Of a stretch of 15,600 nt of DNA, positions 6,592 to 14,345 are shown piece by piece. This DNA is from Bacillota bacterium. GTDB taxonomy: Bacteria; Bacillota; Limnochordia; Darwinibacteriales; Darwinibacteriaceae. The stretch is from assembly GCA_012799115.1 (NCBI GenBank), contig JAAZLY010000109.1, positions 1-15,600 of the forward strand, given 5' to 3'. The notes beneath the pieces were generated by a model. It worked only from the letters and a program-made list of their open reading frames with translations. It searched no databases and was not told the origin of the DNA. Within the stretch, counting starts at the first letter, position 1. Every line of letters begins with the position of its first letter. A program made the position numbers and the translations under genes.

Positions 6592-6632
6592 GGTGTAGGA
6601 GTCTGACGAAGGACCAGTTCAGACCCTGCACC
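6592..6632 (+). terminator. Hairpin at the end of the importer operon (terminator-like)
   Basis: GGTGTAGG (6592-6599) and GTCTGA (6601-6606) pair with TCAGAC (6619-6624) and CCTGCACC (6625-6632). This makes 14 bp with one bulged A and a 12-nt loop. The following sequence (AACTTTGTCT) is only moderately T-rich, so termination may be partial or the hairpin may simply protect the 3' end. It separates the permease gene from the ROK gene. Confidence 0.5.
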
Positions 6633-6740
6633 AACTTTGTCTCATAAAGAAATGAAGAATAGTTCGATTCGCTAGAGGGGAAGTGAAAAGAAAGGCGAAG
6701 CATGTATTGACCCCTATTGCCAATCTAGGAAGGACCAGAC

Positions 6741-7976
6741 ATGTCAGTGGTTGATGTTCGGGAGAAAATACCCATCTTAAAAGAGAATAGTCCCCGCTTA
6801 GTGTTGGGGCACATCATGAGGGCTGGCTCTATTTCCCGGGCAGATATTGCCCGCCAAACAGGCCTTCATCGCTCGACCATTACCCGTATCGTCTCTGCCC
6901 TGCTGGCAGAAGGGTTTGTGGAGGAAGTTGGCGAAGGAGATATTGAACTTGGCCGAAGGCCGGTGATGCTCCAGTTGGCAGCAGACTCCGTGCATGTTAT
7001 AGGAATCGCCATCGAATCGACCTTCGTGGCTGGAGTGGTGGCTAACCTAAACGCCCAAATCAGGGAGAAAGTTCAAGTGCCCTTACAAGACTCGAGCCGT
7101 GACGCAGTGATGGATAATGTCTACTTCGTCATCGACTCACTCCTCGAAGGGGCTCGGAAACAGGGTTTCTCAGTCCTAGGTATTGGTGTAGCGATGCATG
7201 GCATTGTCAACAGCGATCAAGGTATAAGTGTTTTTGCACCAGCTATTGAGTGGCGCGATGAACCACTAGCAGCTAACATTCAAAGCAGGTATAGACTACC
7301 TGTCCGCATGGAGAACAACGCTAATGCAATGGCCCTTGGCGAATGGTGGTTTGGTAATGGGCAGACTGTTGAGAATGTGCTCGCAGTTAAAGTTGGTTCT
7401 ACCATCGGTTCAGGAGTGATACTTGGTGGTAGGTTGTTTCCAGGCACAGACTACAGTGCGGGTGAGATCGGTCATCTGACCGTCCTTCCAGGAGGTCCTC
7501 GCTGTAAGTGCGGTAATCTAGGTTGTTTGGAAACGGTGGCCTCAACTGATGCGATTTTGAAGCGGGGAAGGGAGTTGCTGCAAAAGGGTGAAGCCCCGAG
7601 TCTGATGGAGTATGCCCCAGGAGAACCTGGGCGGCTTAATTTCCAGAGTCTCTATCAGGCGACATTGGCCCATGACCCCATTGCACTTCGTCTGTGGGAA
7701 GAGGGGGCTGCATATTTGGGGTTAGCACTTTCTTATACTATAAACATTCTTAATCCAGCGAAGGTTCTAATCGGAGGAGATATCTTTCCCGTGCTCGACT
7801 ATATCTTGCCGAAGGTTCGGGAGACTGTTGGGATCCAGGTGATTCAAACACTGAAGAACCACCTAAGGCTCGAGCCTGTGGGTTTGGGACAGGATTCTGT
7901 GACGATTGGGGCAGCCACCCTCTTACTCCAAGATATCTTTGAGTTACCTAAGGCCAACGGGTGGGATAGAACATAG
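6741..7976 (+). CDS. ROK-family transcriptional regulator (NagC/XylR type)
   Basis: A 411-residue sugar-responsive repressor. Residues about 15-70 form an N-terminal winged helix-turn-helix (SRADIARQTGLHRSTITRIVSALL), followed by a ROK sugar-kinase-like domain. The ROK domain has E-I-G-H and then CKCGNLGCLE, the CxCGxxGC zinc motif that positions the sugar-binding His. At the position where ROK kinases have END with the catalytic Asp, this protein has E191-N192-N193. It should therefore bind sugar without phosphorylating it. GGAAGG lies 7 nt before the ATG. The gene stands alone between a hairpin and a terminator. It probably regulates the flanking importer operon or the downstream uronate operon; the perfect inverted repeat at 8015-8039 is a possible target. 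Confidence 0.92.
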   Translation: MSVVDVREKIPILKENSPRLVLGHIMRAGSISRADIARQTGLHRSTITRIVSALLAEGFVEEVGEGDIELGRRPVMLQLAADSVHVIGIAIESTFVAGVVANLNAQIREKVQVPLQDSSRDAVMDNVYFVIDSLLEGARKQGFSVLGIGVAMHGIVNSDQGISVFAPAIEWRDEPLAANIQSRYRLPVRMENNANAMALGEWWFGNGQTVENVLAVKVGSTIGSGVILGGRLFPGTDYSAGEIGHLTVLPGGPRCKCGNLGCLETVASTDAILKRGRELLQKGEAPSLMEYAPGEPGRLNFQSLYQATLAHDPIALRLWEEGAAYLGLALSYTINILNPAKVLIGGDIFPVLDYILPKVRETVGIQVIQTLKNHLRLEPVGLGQDSVTIGAATLLLQDIFELPKANGWDRT

Positions 7977-7981
7977 ACTTA

Positions 7982-8009
7982 AGTGGTTTTGCCTTGACCA
8001 CTATTTTTT
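7982..8009 (+). terminator. Intrinsic terminator after the ROK gene
   Basis: AGTGGT (7982-7987) pairs with ACCACT (7997-8002) around a 9-nt loop, followed by A and six Ts (8004-8009). The stem is short, so strength is moderate. TTGACC at 7994-7999 inside it could double as a -35 element for the next operon, but the matching -10 position (TAAGTT) is weak. Confidence 0.6.
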
Positions 8010-8014
8010 CGCAG

Positions 8015-8039
8015 ACTAAGTTGCGCCGCGCAACTTAGT
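8015..8039 (+). promoter_or_regulatory. Perfect 11-bp inverted repeat upstream of the uronate operon
   Basis: ACTAAGTTGCG (8015-8025) and CGCAACTTAGT (8029-8039) are exact reverse complements separated by CCG. No T run follows, so this is not a terminator. It ends 40 bp before the start codon of the fructuronate reductase gene, directly after the ROK gene. It is well placed as an operator for the ROK or GntR repressor, or as a 5'-UTR hairpin. It would overlap the -10 position of any promoter using TTGACC at 7994. Which protein binds it cannot be read from the sequence. Confidence 0.6.
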
Positions 8040-8079
8040 TGAGCAATGCTTCGGAACAACAAGAACAAGGAGGAGAACG

Positions 8080-8898
8080 ATGCAAAGTACGTTTAGTTTA
8101 CATGGCAAGGTTGTCGTTATCTCAGGTGGCACTGGCGTGTTAGGTAGTGAACTCTCCCGTGGGCTGGCCCAGGCCGGTGCGAAAGTGGCGATTTTGGGGC
8201 GGGATCCCCATAAACGAGACCGGGTTGTTGCTGATATCCAAGGGGCTCAAGGCGATGCCATGGGTATTCTTTGCGATGTCTGTAATCAAGAAGACCTTCT
8301 CAGGGCACGGGATGAGATTTTGGCGAAGTATGGGACGATCGATATCTTGATCAATGGAGCAGGCGGCAATCGCCCTTCGGCTACCACAAGTCCGAGTCTC
8401 TCCTTCTTTGATCTTCCGGAAGGCGATCTAGATTGGGTTATGCGACTCAATTTTATGGGTACTTTACTACCTACGCAGACCTTTGGAGAAGTCTTTGCAG
8501 AGAAGAAACAAGGGGTGATTTTGAACATTTCATCGATGGCCTCTTTGCAGCCACTAACCAATGTTGTTGGTTATGGTGCCGCCAAAGCCGCGATCAACAA
8601 TCTCACCCAATGGCTGGCAGTGCATTTTAACAAGAACTACTCTGCAGACATACGGGTCAATGCTCTGGCACCAGGGTTCTTCCTGACAGAGCAAAATCGA
8701 TTCTTACTGACCGATGAAAAGACTGGGGAGTTAACACCAAGGGGCAAGACCATCCTAGAACATACACCCATGGGTCGCTTCGGAGAACCCTCTGACTTGG
8801 TGGGCACGGCGATTTGGCTTGTATCAGACGCAAGCAGATTTGTTACCGGAATCGTTGTTCCAGTGGATGGTGGTTTTTCCGCCTTCTCAGGCGTATAA
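8080..8898 (+). CDS. uxuB: D-mannonate oxidoreductase / fructuronate reductase, SDR type
   Basis: A 272-residue cytosolic short-chain dehydrogenase expected to reduce D-fructuronate to D-mannonate with NAD(P)H. The cofactor loop is S15-G-G-T-G-V-L-G22, the NAG-type motif is N92-G-A-G-G, and the catalytic residues are S152, Y165 and K169 (YGAAK) at family spacing. The segments LNFMGTLLPTQ, APGFFLTEQNR, TPMGRFGEP and VTGIVVPVDGGFSAFSGV match the Bacillus YjmF/UxuB-type SDR group rather than generic SDRs. AAGGAGG precedes the ATG by 6 nt. It opens a tight operon with a LarA-like epimerase 14 bp downstream. The product mannonate normally goes to UxuA, which is not in this window; here it may instead be the substrate of the next enzyme. 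Cofactor preference is not determined. Confidence 0.88.
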   Translation: MQSTFSLHGKVVVISGGTGVLGSELSRGLAQAGAKVAILGRDPHKRDRVVADIQGAQGDAMGILCDVCNQEDLLRARDEILAKYGTIDILINGAGGNRPSATTSPSLSFFDLPEGDLDWVMRLNFMGTLLPTQTFGEVFAEKKQGVILNISSMASLQPLTNVVGYGAAKAAINNLTQWLAVHFNKNYSADIRVNALAPGFFLTEQNRFLLTDEKTGELTPRGKTILEHTPMGRFGEPSDLVGTAIWLVSDASRFVTGIVVPVDGGFSAFSGV

Positions 8899-8912
8899 AG
8901 GATGGTGTCAGT

Positions 8913-10187
8913 ATGGAAAGTCGTTGCTTACGAAATGGCCCCATTGATCAAAAGACGATGCAAAAGGAGCTAGCCGCCTGGTTGGATGGATACAAGGGGG
9001 ATCTGAGACGGGTACTTTTGCTTCCCCCCGATGGCACGAGGGCCCATAGCATGGCAGGACCCATTACCAATATGCTGTATCACATGCTCCAACCTGCAGA
9101 GGTGAAAATTCTGCCAGCACTAGGGACTCATGTACCCATGACACTGGAGGAGAAGCATCGGATGTTCGGCTCTGATCTACCAGCCAGCGCCTATCTCGAT
9201 CACAATTGGCGGACTGACGTTCAGACCGTGGGCGTCGTTCCAGGTAGTTTCGTCGAAGAGGTCTCAGGAGGTCTGGTGGATTACTCCATCACGGTGGAGG
9301 TGAACCGTGAAATCCTTGAAGGCGGCTATGACCTGATCCTCTCCATCGGGCAAGTGGTGCCCCATGAAGTGGTAGGAATGGCAAACTACACGAAGAACAT
9401 CGTTGTTGGATGTGGCGGCAAGGATATCATTGATAAGTCCCACTTTTTAGGGGCTGTCTACGGTATGGAAAAGATGATGGGGCGTGATCATTCGCCGGTT
9501 CGCAAAGTATTTGACTACACCCAAGAGCACTTCTTACGGGATCTTCCCTTGGCCTATGTTCTTACAGTGACAGAAACAAAGGATGAAGTGACCACACTCC
9601 AAGGTCTCTTTTTGGGGAAAGAACGTGAAGTGTTCAGCCAAGCGGTGGCGTTGAGCCAGCAGTGTAACTTGGATTTGCTTGAAAAGCCACTACAAAAAGT
9701 TGTCGTCTATCTGGACCCCGATGAGTTTAGAAGTACCTGGCTTGGCAATAAGTCTGTGTACCGAACCAGAATGGCCATCGCCGATGAGGGCGAACTCGTG
9801 ATTTTGGCTCCAGGAGTGCGTATGTTTGGTGAGGATCCGGAGATTGATCGCCTGATTCGCTCTTTCGGTTACAAGACGAGTCCTGAGATCTTAGATTCGG
9901 TCAGAACCAGTGAGGAGCTCGGGCAGAATCTATCCGTTGCAGCCCACTTGATTCATGGTTCTTCGGAGAAGCGGTTCAAAATCACCTATGCGGTGCAGCA
10001 CTTGACCGAGGCGGAGATACGAGGCGTGAATTACAACTATCTACCCTATGCACAAGCCGCCGAAATCTACCCATTAGATAGACTCAAGGACGGTCACAAT
10101 GTGATCAATGGTGAGGAGATTTTCTTTATTAGCAATCCAGCCCTAGGTCTTTGGGCTTTGGAAAAGGACTTCACAAACACGAAATAA
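8913..10187 (+). CDS. LarA-like nickel-pincer (NPN) 2-hydroxyacid racemase/epimerase
   Basis: A 424-residue member of the LarA (DUF2088) family, whose founding enzyme is the nickel-pincer lactate racemase. The active-site pattern is retained: D40-G-T-R43 (the DxTR motif), H73 in GTHVP, and H151 in VVPHEVVG followed ten residues later by K161 in YTKNIVVG. This is the His-to-Lys spacing at which LarA His174 and its pincer-bearing Lys184 occur. Characterised homologues racemise lactate, malate and other 2-hydroxyacids, and some epimerise D-gluconate to D-mannonate at C2. Lying between a mannonate-forming reductase and UxaE, in an operon ending in 6-phosphogluconate dehydrogenase, a mannonate/gluconate 2-epimerase is the best inferred role. 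ATG 8913 has AAAGGATGG upstream; the longer frame from 8814 overlaps the SDR gene. Cofactor genes larB, larC and larE are not in the window. Confidence 0.82.
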   Translation: MESRCLRNGPIDQKTMQKELAAWLDGYKGDLRRVLLLPPDGTRAHSMAGPITNMLYHMLQPAEVKILPALGTHVPMTLEEKHRMFGSDLPASAYLDHNWRTDVQTVGVVPGSFVEEVSGGLVDYSITVEVNREILEGGYDLILSIGQVVPHEVVGMANYTKNIVVGCGGKDIIDKSHFLGAVYGMEKMMGRDHSPVRKVFDYTQEHFLRDLPLAYVLTVTETKDEVTTLQGLFLGKEREVFSQAVALSQQCNLDLLEKPLQKVVVYLDPDEFRSTWLGNKSVYRTRMAIADEGELVILAPGVRMFGEDPEIDRLIRSFGYKTSPEILDSVRTSEELGQNLSVAAHLIHGSSEKRFKITYAVQHLTEAEIRGVNYNYLPYAQAAEIYPLDRLKDGHNVINGEEIFFISNPALGLWALEKDFTNTK

Positions 10188-10208
10188 ACATTGCAAGGAG
10201 GAATGACT

Positions 10209-11711
10209 GTGAAAACATGGCACGACATGGTGAAAGAGGCTAGAACTCTTTCGGACTTAAAACAAAGCCTGCAGCAAGCGGGCGATGTCTTCGTAAGTTC
10301 GCTGCATAATACCGACGATCAACTTTTCTTTATGGCCAAGGAGTCTGGTGAAAGGCTTTTGATCCATGTTTCACCTGGGGTCGGAAATAACCCTTTCCAG
10401 GGAGAAACCGCGAACATAGGTGGCTTTACAGTGAAAAAGGCAGCTTTGACTGCCGACAATGCCAGAGCTCTGCGTTCGGCCTTACCTTGGACGGCACCTC
10501 AGGCCCTGGGCACCCGGGGGATCTCTTTAGGGCTCGGCGATCGCCTCGGGCTCGCCTCCCCTGGGCATCTTAAGTCTCTAGCGGGAACTGTAGTGCGTCC
10601 TATCTTGGCCCAGCAATCGATGCGAGAACTAGAATTGACAAATCGCACGTATGTAGACGTGCTTGATGCAGCTACCTGGGCTGTTTTCCAGGCAGGCTAC
10701 AAAGACGGCTATGGTGCTGATGGTGACCATCTCAAGAAGGTAGAAGATATTCGCATGGCGCTCGAACTGGGGTTCAGCATGATCACTCTAGATTGCTCCG
10801 AGCACATCGATGATGGAGTGTCTTCCCTGGGGGACCTTGAGGTAGAGCGTCGATATCAAGAACTACCTGAGGCAAGACGTCGTGAGTTCGAAGGGATGTA
10901 TCAGGATCACAGCTATGAACTTCCTGGTGGTATCAGGATTTCTATGGAACCAAAGCATTACCAACGGATGGTCTTAACCTACCACAATGCCTTAGATTTT
11001 ATGGAACAGGTCTATGAGCAGGTGATTGCCACGTTGCAGCGGCCCATCGACTTTGAGATTAGCATTGACGAAGTAGCCACTCCCACAACACCTCAAGATC
11101 ATTTCTTTGTGGCTAACGAACTCCAAAGAAGAGGTATCAAAGTTTGCAGCGTTGCCCCACGCTTTTGCGGCCACTTTGAGAAGGGAATCGATTATATCGG
11201 AGATCGGGAACAGTTTGAGAAGGAGTTTGCCGTTCACGCCAGTCTCGCCGAGCACTTTGGCTATAAGCTCAGCATTCATTCGGGTAGCGACAAGTTTAGT
11301 GTCTTCCCCATCATCGGCAAGTACGCAAGGGCGACAGGTTATCATGTCAAAACCGCTGGCACCAACTGGCTGGAGGCCGTGAGGGTGATCGCACACGTAG
11401 ATCCGGATTTATACCGGAAACTCCATGAAAAGGCGTTGGAGACCCTTGATGCTGCAAGAAAGTACTACAATGTTAGCATGGACCTGGCCAAAGTGCCGGA
11501 TCTTGATACTCTCCAGGATCAAGAACTACCTTCACTTCTTGACCAGGACGATGCTCGTCAGCTTCTTCATATCACCTATGGTTTTATGCTGAGAGATGCG
11601 GAGCTCAGGGAGGCCATCTACCAAGTGCTGCAAGTACATGAAGATCGTTATGAACAGTTCCTTGTCCGTCATATCAAGCGCCATCTAGAGGCCCTTGGCA
11701 TAGAAAAATAA
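10209..11711 (+). CDS. uxaE: Tagaturonate epimerase
   Basis: A 500-residue enzyme of the UxaE family, expected to convert D-tagaturonate to D-fructuronate by C3 epimerisation in the cytosol, replacing the UxaB/UxaA branch of enteric bacteria. Recognition rests on DGYGADGDHLKKVEDIRMAL, LDCSEHIDDG, FEISIDEVATPTTP and IHSGSDKFSVFP. Candidate metal or catalytic residues are D173/H174, D195/H199 and H357. Length is typical of the family. I prefer GTG 10209, because AAGGAGG ends 7 nt before it; ATG 10203 lies only 1 nt from the site. It follows the LarA-like gene by 21 bp and precedes the kinase by 18 bp. With UxuB and UxaC it makes the galacturonate-to-mannonate branch complete. Confidence 0.9.
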   Translation: MKTWHDMVKEARTLSDLKQSLQQAGDVFVSSLHNTDDQLFFMAKESGERLLIHVSPGVGNNPFQGETANIGGFTVKKAALTADNARALRSALPWTAPQALGTRGISLGLGDRLGLASPGHLKSLAGTVVRPILAQQSMRELELTNRTYVDVLDAATWAVFQAGYKDGYGADGDHLKKVEDIRMALELGFSMITLDCSEHIDDGVSSLGDLEVERRYQELPEARRREFEGMYQDHSYELPGGIRISMEPKHYQRMVLTYHNALDFMEQVYEQVIATLQRPIDFEISIDEVATPTTPQDHFFVANELQRRGIKVCSVAPRFCGHFEKGIDYIGDREQFEKEFAVHASLAEHFGYKLSIHSGSDKFSVFPIIGKYARATGYHVKTAGTNWLEAVRVIAHVDPDLYRKLHEKALETLDAARKYYNVSMDLAKVPDLDTLQDQELPSLLDQDDARQLLHITYGFMLRDAELREAIYQVLQVHEDRYEQFLVRHIKRHLEALGIEK

Positions 11712-11729
11712 CGATAGGAGGATGTTTCA

Positions 11730-12809
11730 ATGAGTCTACAATTACGTGAGGATTTCAAGTATGCTTTGTTGGTACCAACAAGCATGGGAGTACGTCTTAC
11801 CCCGGTGAACGGGCAACCTGTTCATTCTAGTGACATGTTTCAAATGCATGCCACAAGCGCAGAAACGAATGTGGCAAGTATCTCTTCTTACCTCGGTCTA
11901 CCTGTAAAGGTGTTGACTACCTTTGTTAAGGGCAGTCCTATAGCTCAGTTTCTGAAGAACAATCTGGCGAGTCGGCACATGGACTTCGAAGGTCCCGAGG
12001 TACCACAGGGCGGACCATGGGGCTACCGTCATCAGTTCAACATTGCCGATAGCGGCTATGGCTCCAGGGGACCAAGGGTGCATAATGACAGGGCTGGAGA
12101 AGTAGGCCGCACCCTCAATATTGCGGACTTCGATGTAGAACGCATCTTTGGCCAAGAAGGTGTGCAGATCGTCCATATTTCCGGTCTGATTGCAGCTCTT
12201 TCCCCTGAAACAAGCACATTTTGTCTAGAGCTTGCCCGGGCGGCCAAGAGACACGGTACCTTGGTTTCCTTTGATCAGAACTATAGGGCAACGTTCTGGG
12301 AAGGCCGGGAAGCTGAACTGCGGGCAGTCTTCACGGAAATCGCAAGCCTAAGTGACATACTCATCGGTAATGAAGAGGATTATCAACTCAGTCTGGGCAT
12401 TAGAGGCCCAGAAGCTGGCGGACAAGACATTAACGAGCAGATCAACGGTTTCAAAGAGATGATCGGCCGAGTCAAGGAACAATTCCCAGGGGTATCTGTC
12501 TTTGCCAATACCTTGCGTGAAGTTGTCGATGTAAACTCACATCTGTGGGGAGCCATTCTCCTTGCAGGTGACCAGTGGCATGTAGTAAAACCGCGACCCA
12601 TTACTGTCTTGGACCGCATTGGTGGAGGCGATGGCTTTGTGGGTGGTTTGCTCTACGGGATCTTGCGTGGCTGGGAGTCGGAGAAATGGATTCAATTTGC
12701 TTGGGCCACAGGGGCCATGGCTACCACGGTTTTAACAGACTATGCTCAGCCAGCCGACGAAGAACAGGTATGGAGCATCTGGCAAGGTAATGCCAGAGTT
12801 CAGCGATAA
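11730..12809 (+). CDS. PfkB-family sugar kinase, 2-keto-3-deoxygluconate kinase-like
   Basis: A 359-residue ribokinase-fold kinase. The C-terminal PfkB signature is D295-R-I-G-G-G-D301-G-F, with D301 the expected catalytic base and GGGD replacing the common GAGD. F181-D-Q-N-Y-R186 and the following NEEDY match the FDxNYR and NExE segments typical of KdgK-type kinases. By family it would phosphorylate 2-keto-3-deoxygluconate to KDPG. By context, with an epimerase that could give gluconate upstream and 6-phosphogluconate dehydrogenase 12 bp downstream, a gluconate kinase role is an attractive inference but unproven. AGGAGG lies 8 nt before the ATG. It is co-oriented and tightly packed in the uronate operon. 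Confidence 0.85.
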   Translation: MSLQLREDFKYALLVPTSMGVRLTPVNGQPVHSSDMFQMHATSAETNVASISSYLGLPVKVLTTFVKGSPIAQFLKNNLASRHMDFEGPEVPQGGPWGYRHQFNIADSGYGSRGPRVHNDRAGEVGRTLNIADFDVERIFGQEGVQIVHISGLIAALSPETSTFCLELARAAKRHGTLVSFDQNYRATFWEGREAELRAVFTEIASLSDILIGNEEDYQLSLGIRGPEAGGQDINEQINGFKEMIGRVKEQFPGVSVFANTLREVVDVNSHLWGAILLAGDQWHVVKPRPITVLDRIGGGDGFVGGLLYGILRGWESEKWIQFAWATGAMATTVLTDYAQPADEEQVWSIWQGNARVQR

Positions 12810-12821
12810 GGGGTGACCGAA

Positions 12822-14273
12822 GTGACAAAGATGGATATTGGATTGATCGGTTTAGCGGTAATGGGCGAGAACTTGGTGATGAACCTGGAGAGCAAAGGCT
12901 TTTCTGTAGCCGTGTACAACCGCACGCTGGATAAAGTGACGAATTTTGTGGAAGGCCGGGCTAAAGGTAAGAATATCCTCGGTGCCCATTCCCTCCAAGA
13001 GTTGGTTGCCAGTTTGAAGAAACCTCGCAAAGTGATGATCATGGTCAAAGCGGGACAACCCGTTGACAATCTCATTGAGCAGTTAATCCCCTTGCTTGAG
13101 CCAGGTGACATTATCATCGATGGTGGAAACTCGCACTTCCCTGATACGATCCGCCGCACAAAGTATGTGGAAGAACAGGGCTTACTCTATGTGGGCACAG
13201 GAGTCTCTGGCGGTGAAGAAGGAGCATTGCTTGGGCCAAGCCTGATGCCAGGTGGATCTCCCAGTGCATGGCCGCATATTCAACCGATGTTTCAAGCTGT
13301 AGCAGCGAAGGTGGAAGATGGTAGCCCCTGCGCGGATTGGGTGGGGCAAGATGGTGCAGGTCATTTTGTAAAAATGGTTCACAATGGTATTGAATACGGC
13401 GATATGCAGTTAATCTGTGAAGCCTACCACTTGCTTAAGGATTTGCTGGGCTTGACAGCAGACGAGATGCATGACATTTTCAGTGACTGGAATCAAGGGG
13501 AATTAGATAGTTACCTCATTGAGATTACTGCAGACATTTTAGCCTATAAAGACGAAGATGGCTCGCCTCTGGTTGAGAAGATCTTGGATACAGCAGGGCA
13601 AAAGGGAACTGGAAAGTGGACGGCGATCTCTTCCATGGATGAAGGAGTTCCCCTCACTCTGATCGGTGAGGCGGTTTACTCCCGTTTCTTGTCGGCCCTG
13701 AAGGACGAAAGAGTCGCAGCCTCCAAGGTCCTAGTTGGACCAAAACCCAATTTTGCTGGTGACAAGAAAGCCTTTATTGAAGACGTCAAACAGGCACTCT
13801 ACGCCTCGAAAATCGTTTCCTACGCGCAAGGATATGCCCTGATGCGGGCAGCGGCCGAGAGCCATGGTTGGGATCTGAACTACGGCGGTATTGCACTGAT
13901 GTGGCGGGGAGGATGTATTATCCGCTCAGCCTTCTTGGGTGATATTAAGAAGGCCTTTGATCAGAACCCCGATCTCGCCAACCTGCTCTTAGATCCCTTC
14001 TTCAAGGAGCAACTTGCCAAGGCCCAAGAGAGCTGGAGAAGAGTCTGTGCCACAGCTATGCTCCATGGTCTGCCGGTGCCTGCCTTCACCGCAGCCCTCA
14101 GTTACTATGATGGATATCGCAGTGACCGCTTGCCAGCGAATCTATTGCAGGCCCAGAGGGACTACTTCGGCGCCCATACCTATGAGCGAACTGACAGACC
14201 ACGTGGAGAGTTCTTCCATACCAACTGGACTGGTCAAGGAGGAAGCACAGCCGCCTCGACCTACAATGCCTAG
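12822..14273 (+). CDS. gnd: 6-phosphogluconate dehydrogenase (decarboxylating)
   Basis: A 483-residue cytosolic enzyme oxidising 6-phospho-D-gluconate to ribulose-5-phosphate and CO2, usually with NADP+. The Rossmann motif is GLIGLAVMGENL (residues 7-18), with N33-R34-T35 at the end of the second strand favouring NADP. The catalytic segment is K184-M-V-H187-N188-G-I-E191-Y-G-D, close to the numbering of the well-studied sheep enzyme. SGGEEGA binds substrate, and the C-terminal tail RPRGEFFHTNW is the part that reaches into the partner subunit. Length fits the long dimeric form. GTG 12822 is chosen with AAGGGGTGA upstream; GTG 12813 would overlap that site. Its position 12 bp after the kinase, in a uronate operon, is unusual and suggests a dedicated catabolic copy. 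Confidence 0.95.
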   Translation: MTKMDIGLIGLAVMGENLVMNLESKGFSVAVYNRTLDKVTNFVEGRAKGKNILGAHSLQELVASLKKPRKVMIMVKAGQPVDNLIEQLIPLLEPGDIIIDGGNSHFPDTIRRTKYVEEQGLLYVGTGVSGGEEGALLGPSLMPGGSPSAWPHIQPMFQAVAAKVEDGSPCADWVGQDGAGHFVKMVHNGIEYGDMQLICEAYHLLKDLLGLTADEMHDIFSDWNQGELDSYLIEITADILAYKDEDGSPLVEKILDTAGQKGTGKWTAISSMDEGVPLTLIGEAVYSRFLSALKDERVAASKVLVGPKPNFAGDKKAFIEDVKQALYASKIVSYAQGYALMRAAAESHGWDLNYGGIALMWRGGCIIRSAFLGDIKKAFDQNPDLANLLLDPFFKEQLAKAQESWRRVCATAMLHGLPVPAFTAALSYYDGYRSDRLPANLLQAQRDYFGAHTYERTDRPRGEFFHTNWTGQGGSTAASTYNA

Positions 14274-14282
14274 GTAAAGACC

Positions 14283-14314
14283 GCCCGTACGCCCTGATGG
14301 GAGTGCGGGCTTTT
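14283..14314 (+). terminator. Intrinsic terminator between gnd and uxaC
   Basis: GCCCGTAC (14283-14290) pairs with GTGCGGGC (14303-14310), 8 bp with one G-U, with a possible inner CCC/GGG pairing around TGAT. Only four Ts follow. With such a short U tract some transcription should continue into uxaC, for which I see no separate promoter in the 72-bp gap. The hairpin may therefore set the ratio of uxaC to the upstream genes. Confidence 0.65.
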
Positions 14315-14345
14315 CGCAAAGTACGTAGATTGTGGAGGGAAACGG

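Noticed and set aside
6707..6735. TTGACC before the ROK gene as a -35 element
   Set aside because: The -10 position at usual spacing reads AAGGAC and overlaps the ribosome binding site, so it cannot be the ROK promoter.
10992..11396. 134-codon minus-strand open frame inside uxaE, and similar antisense frames
   Set aside because: They are shadows of strongly conserved plus-strand genes and have no independent start signals or recognisable products.
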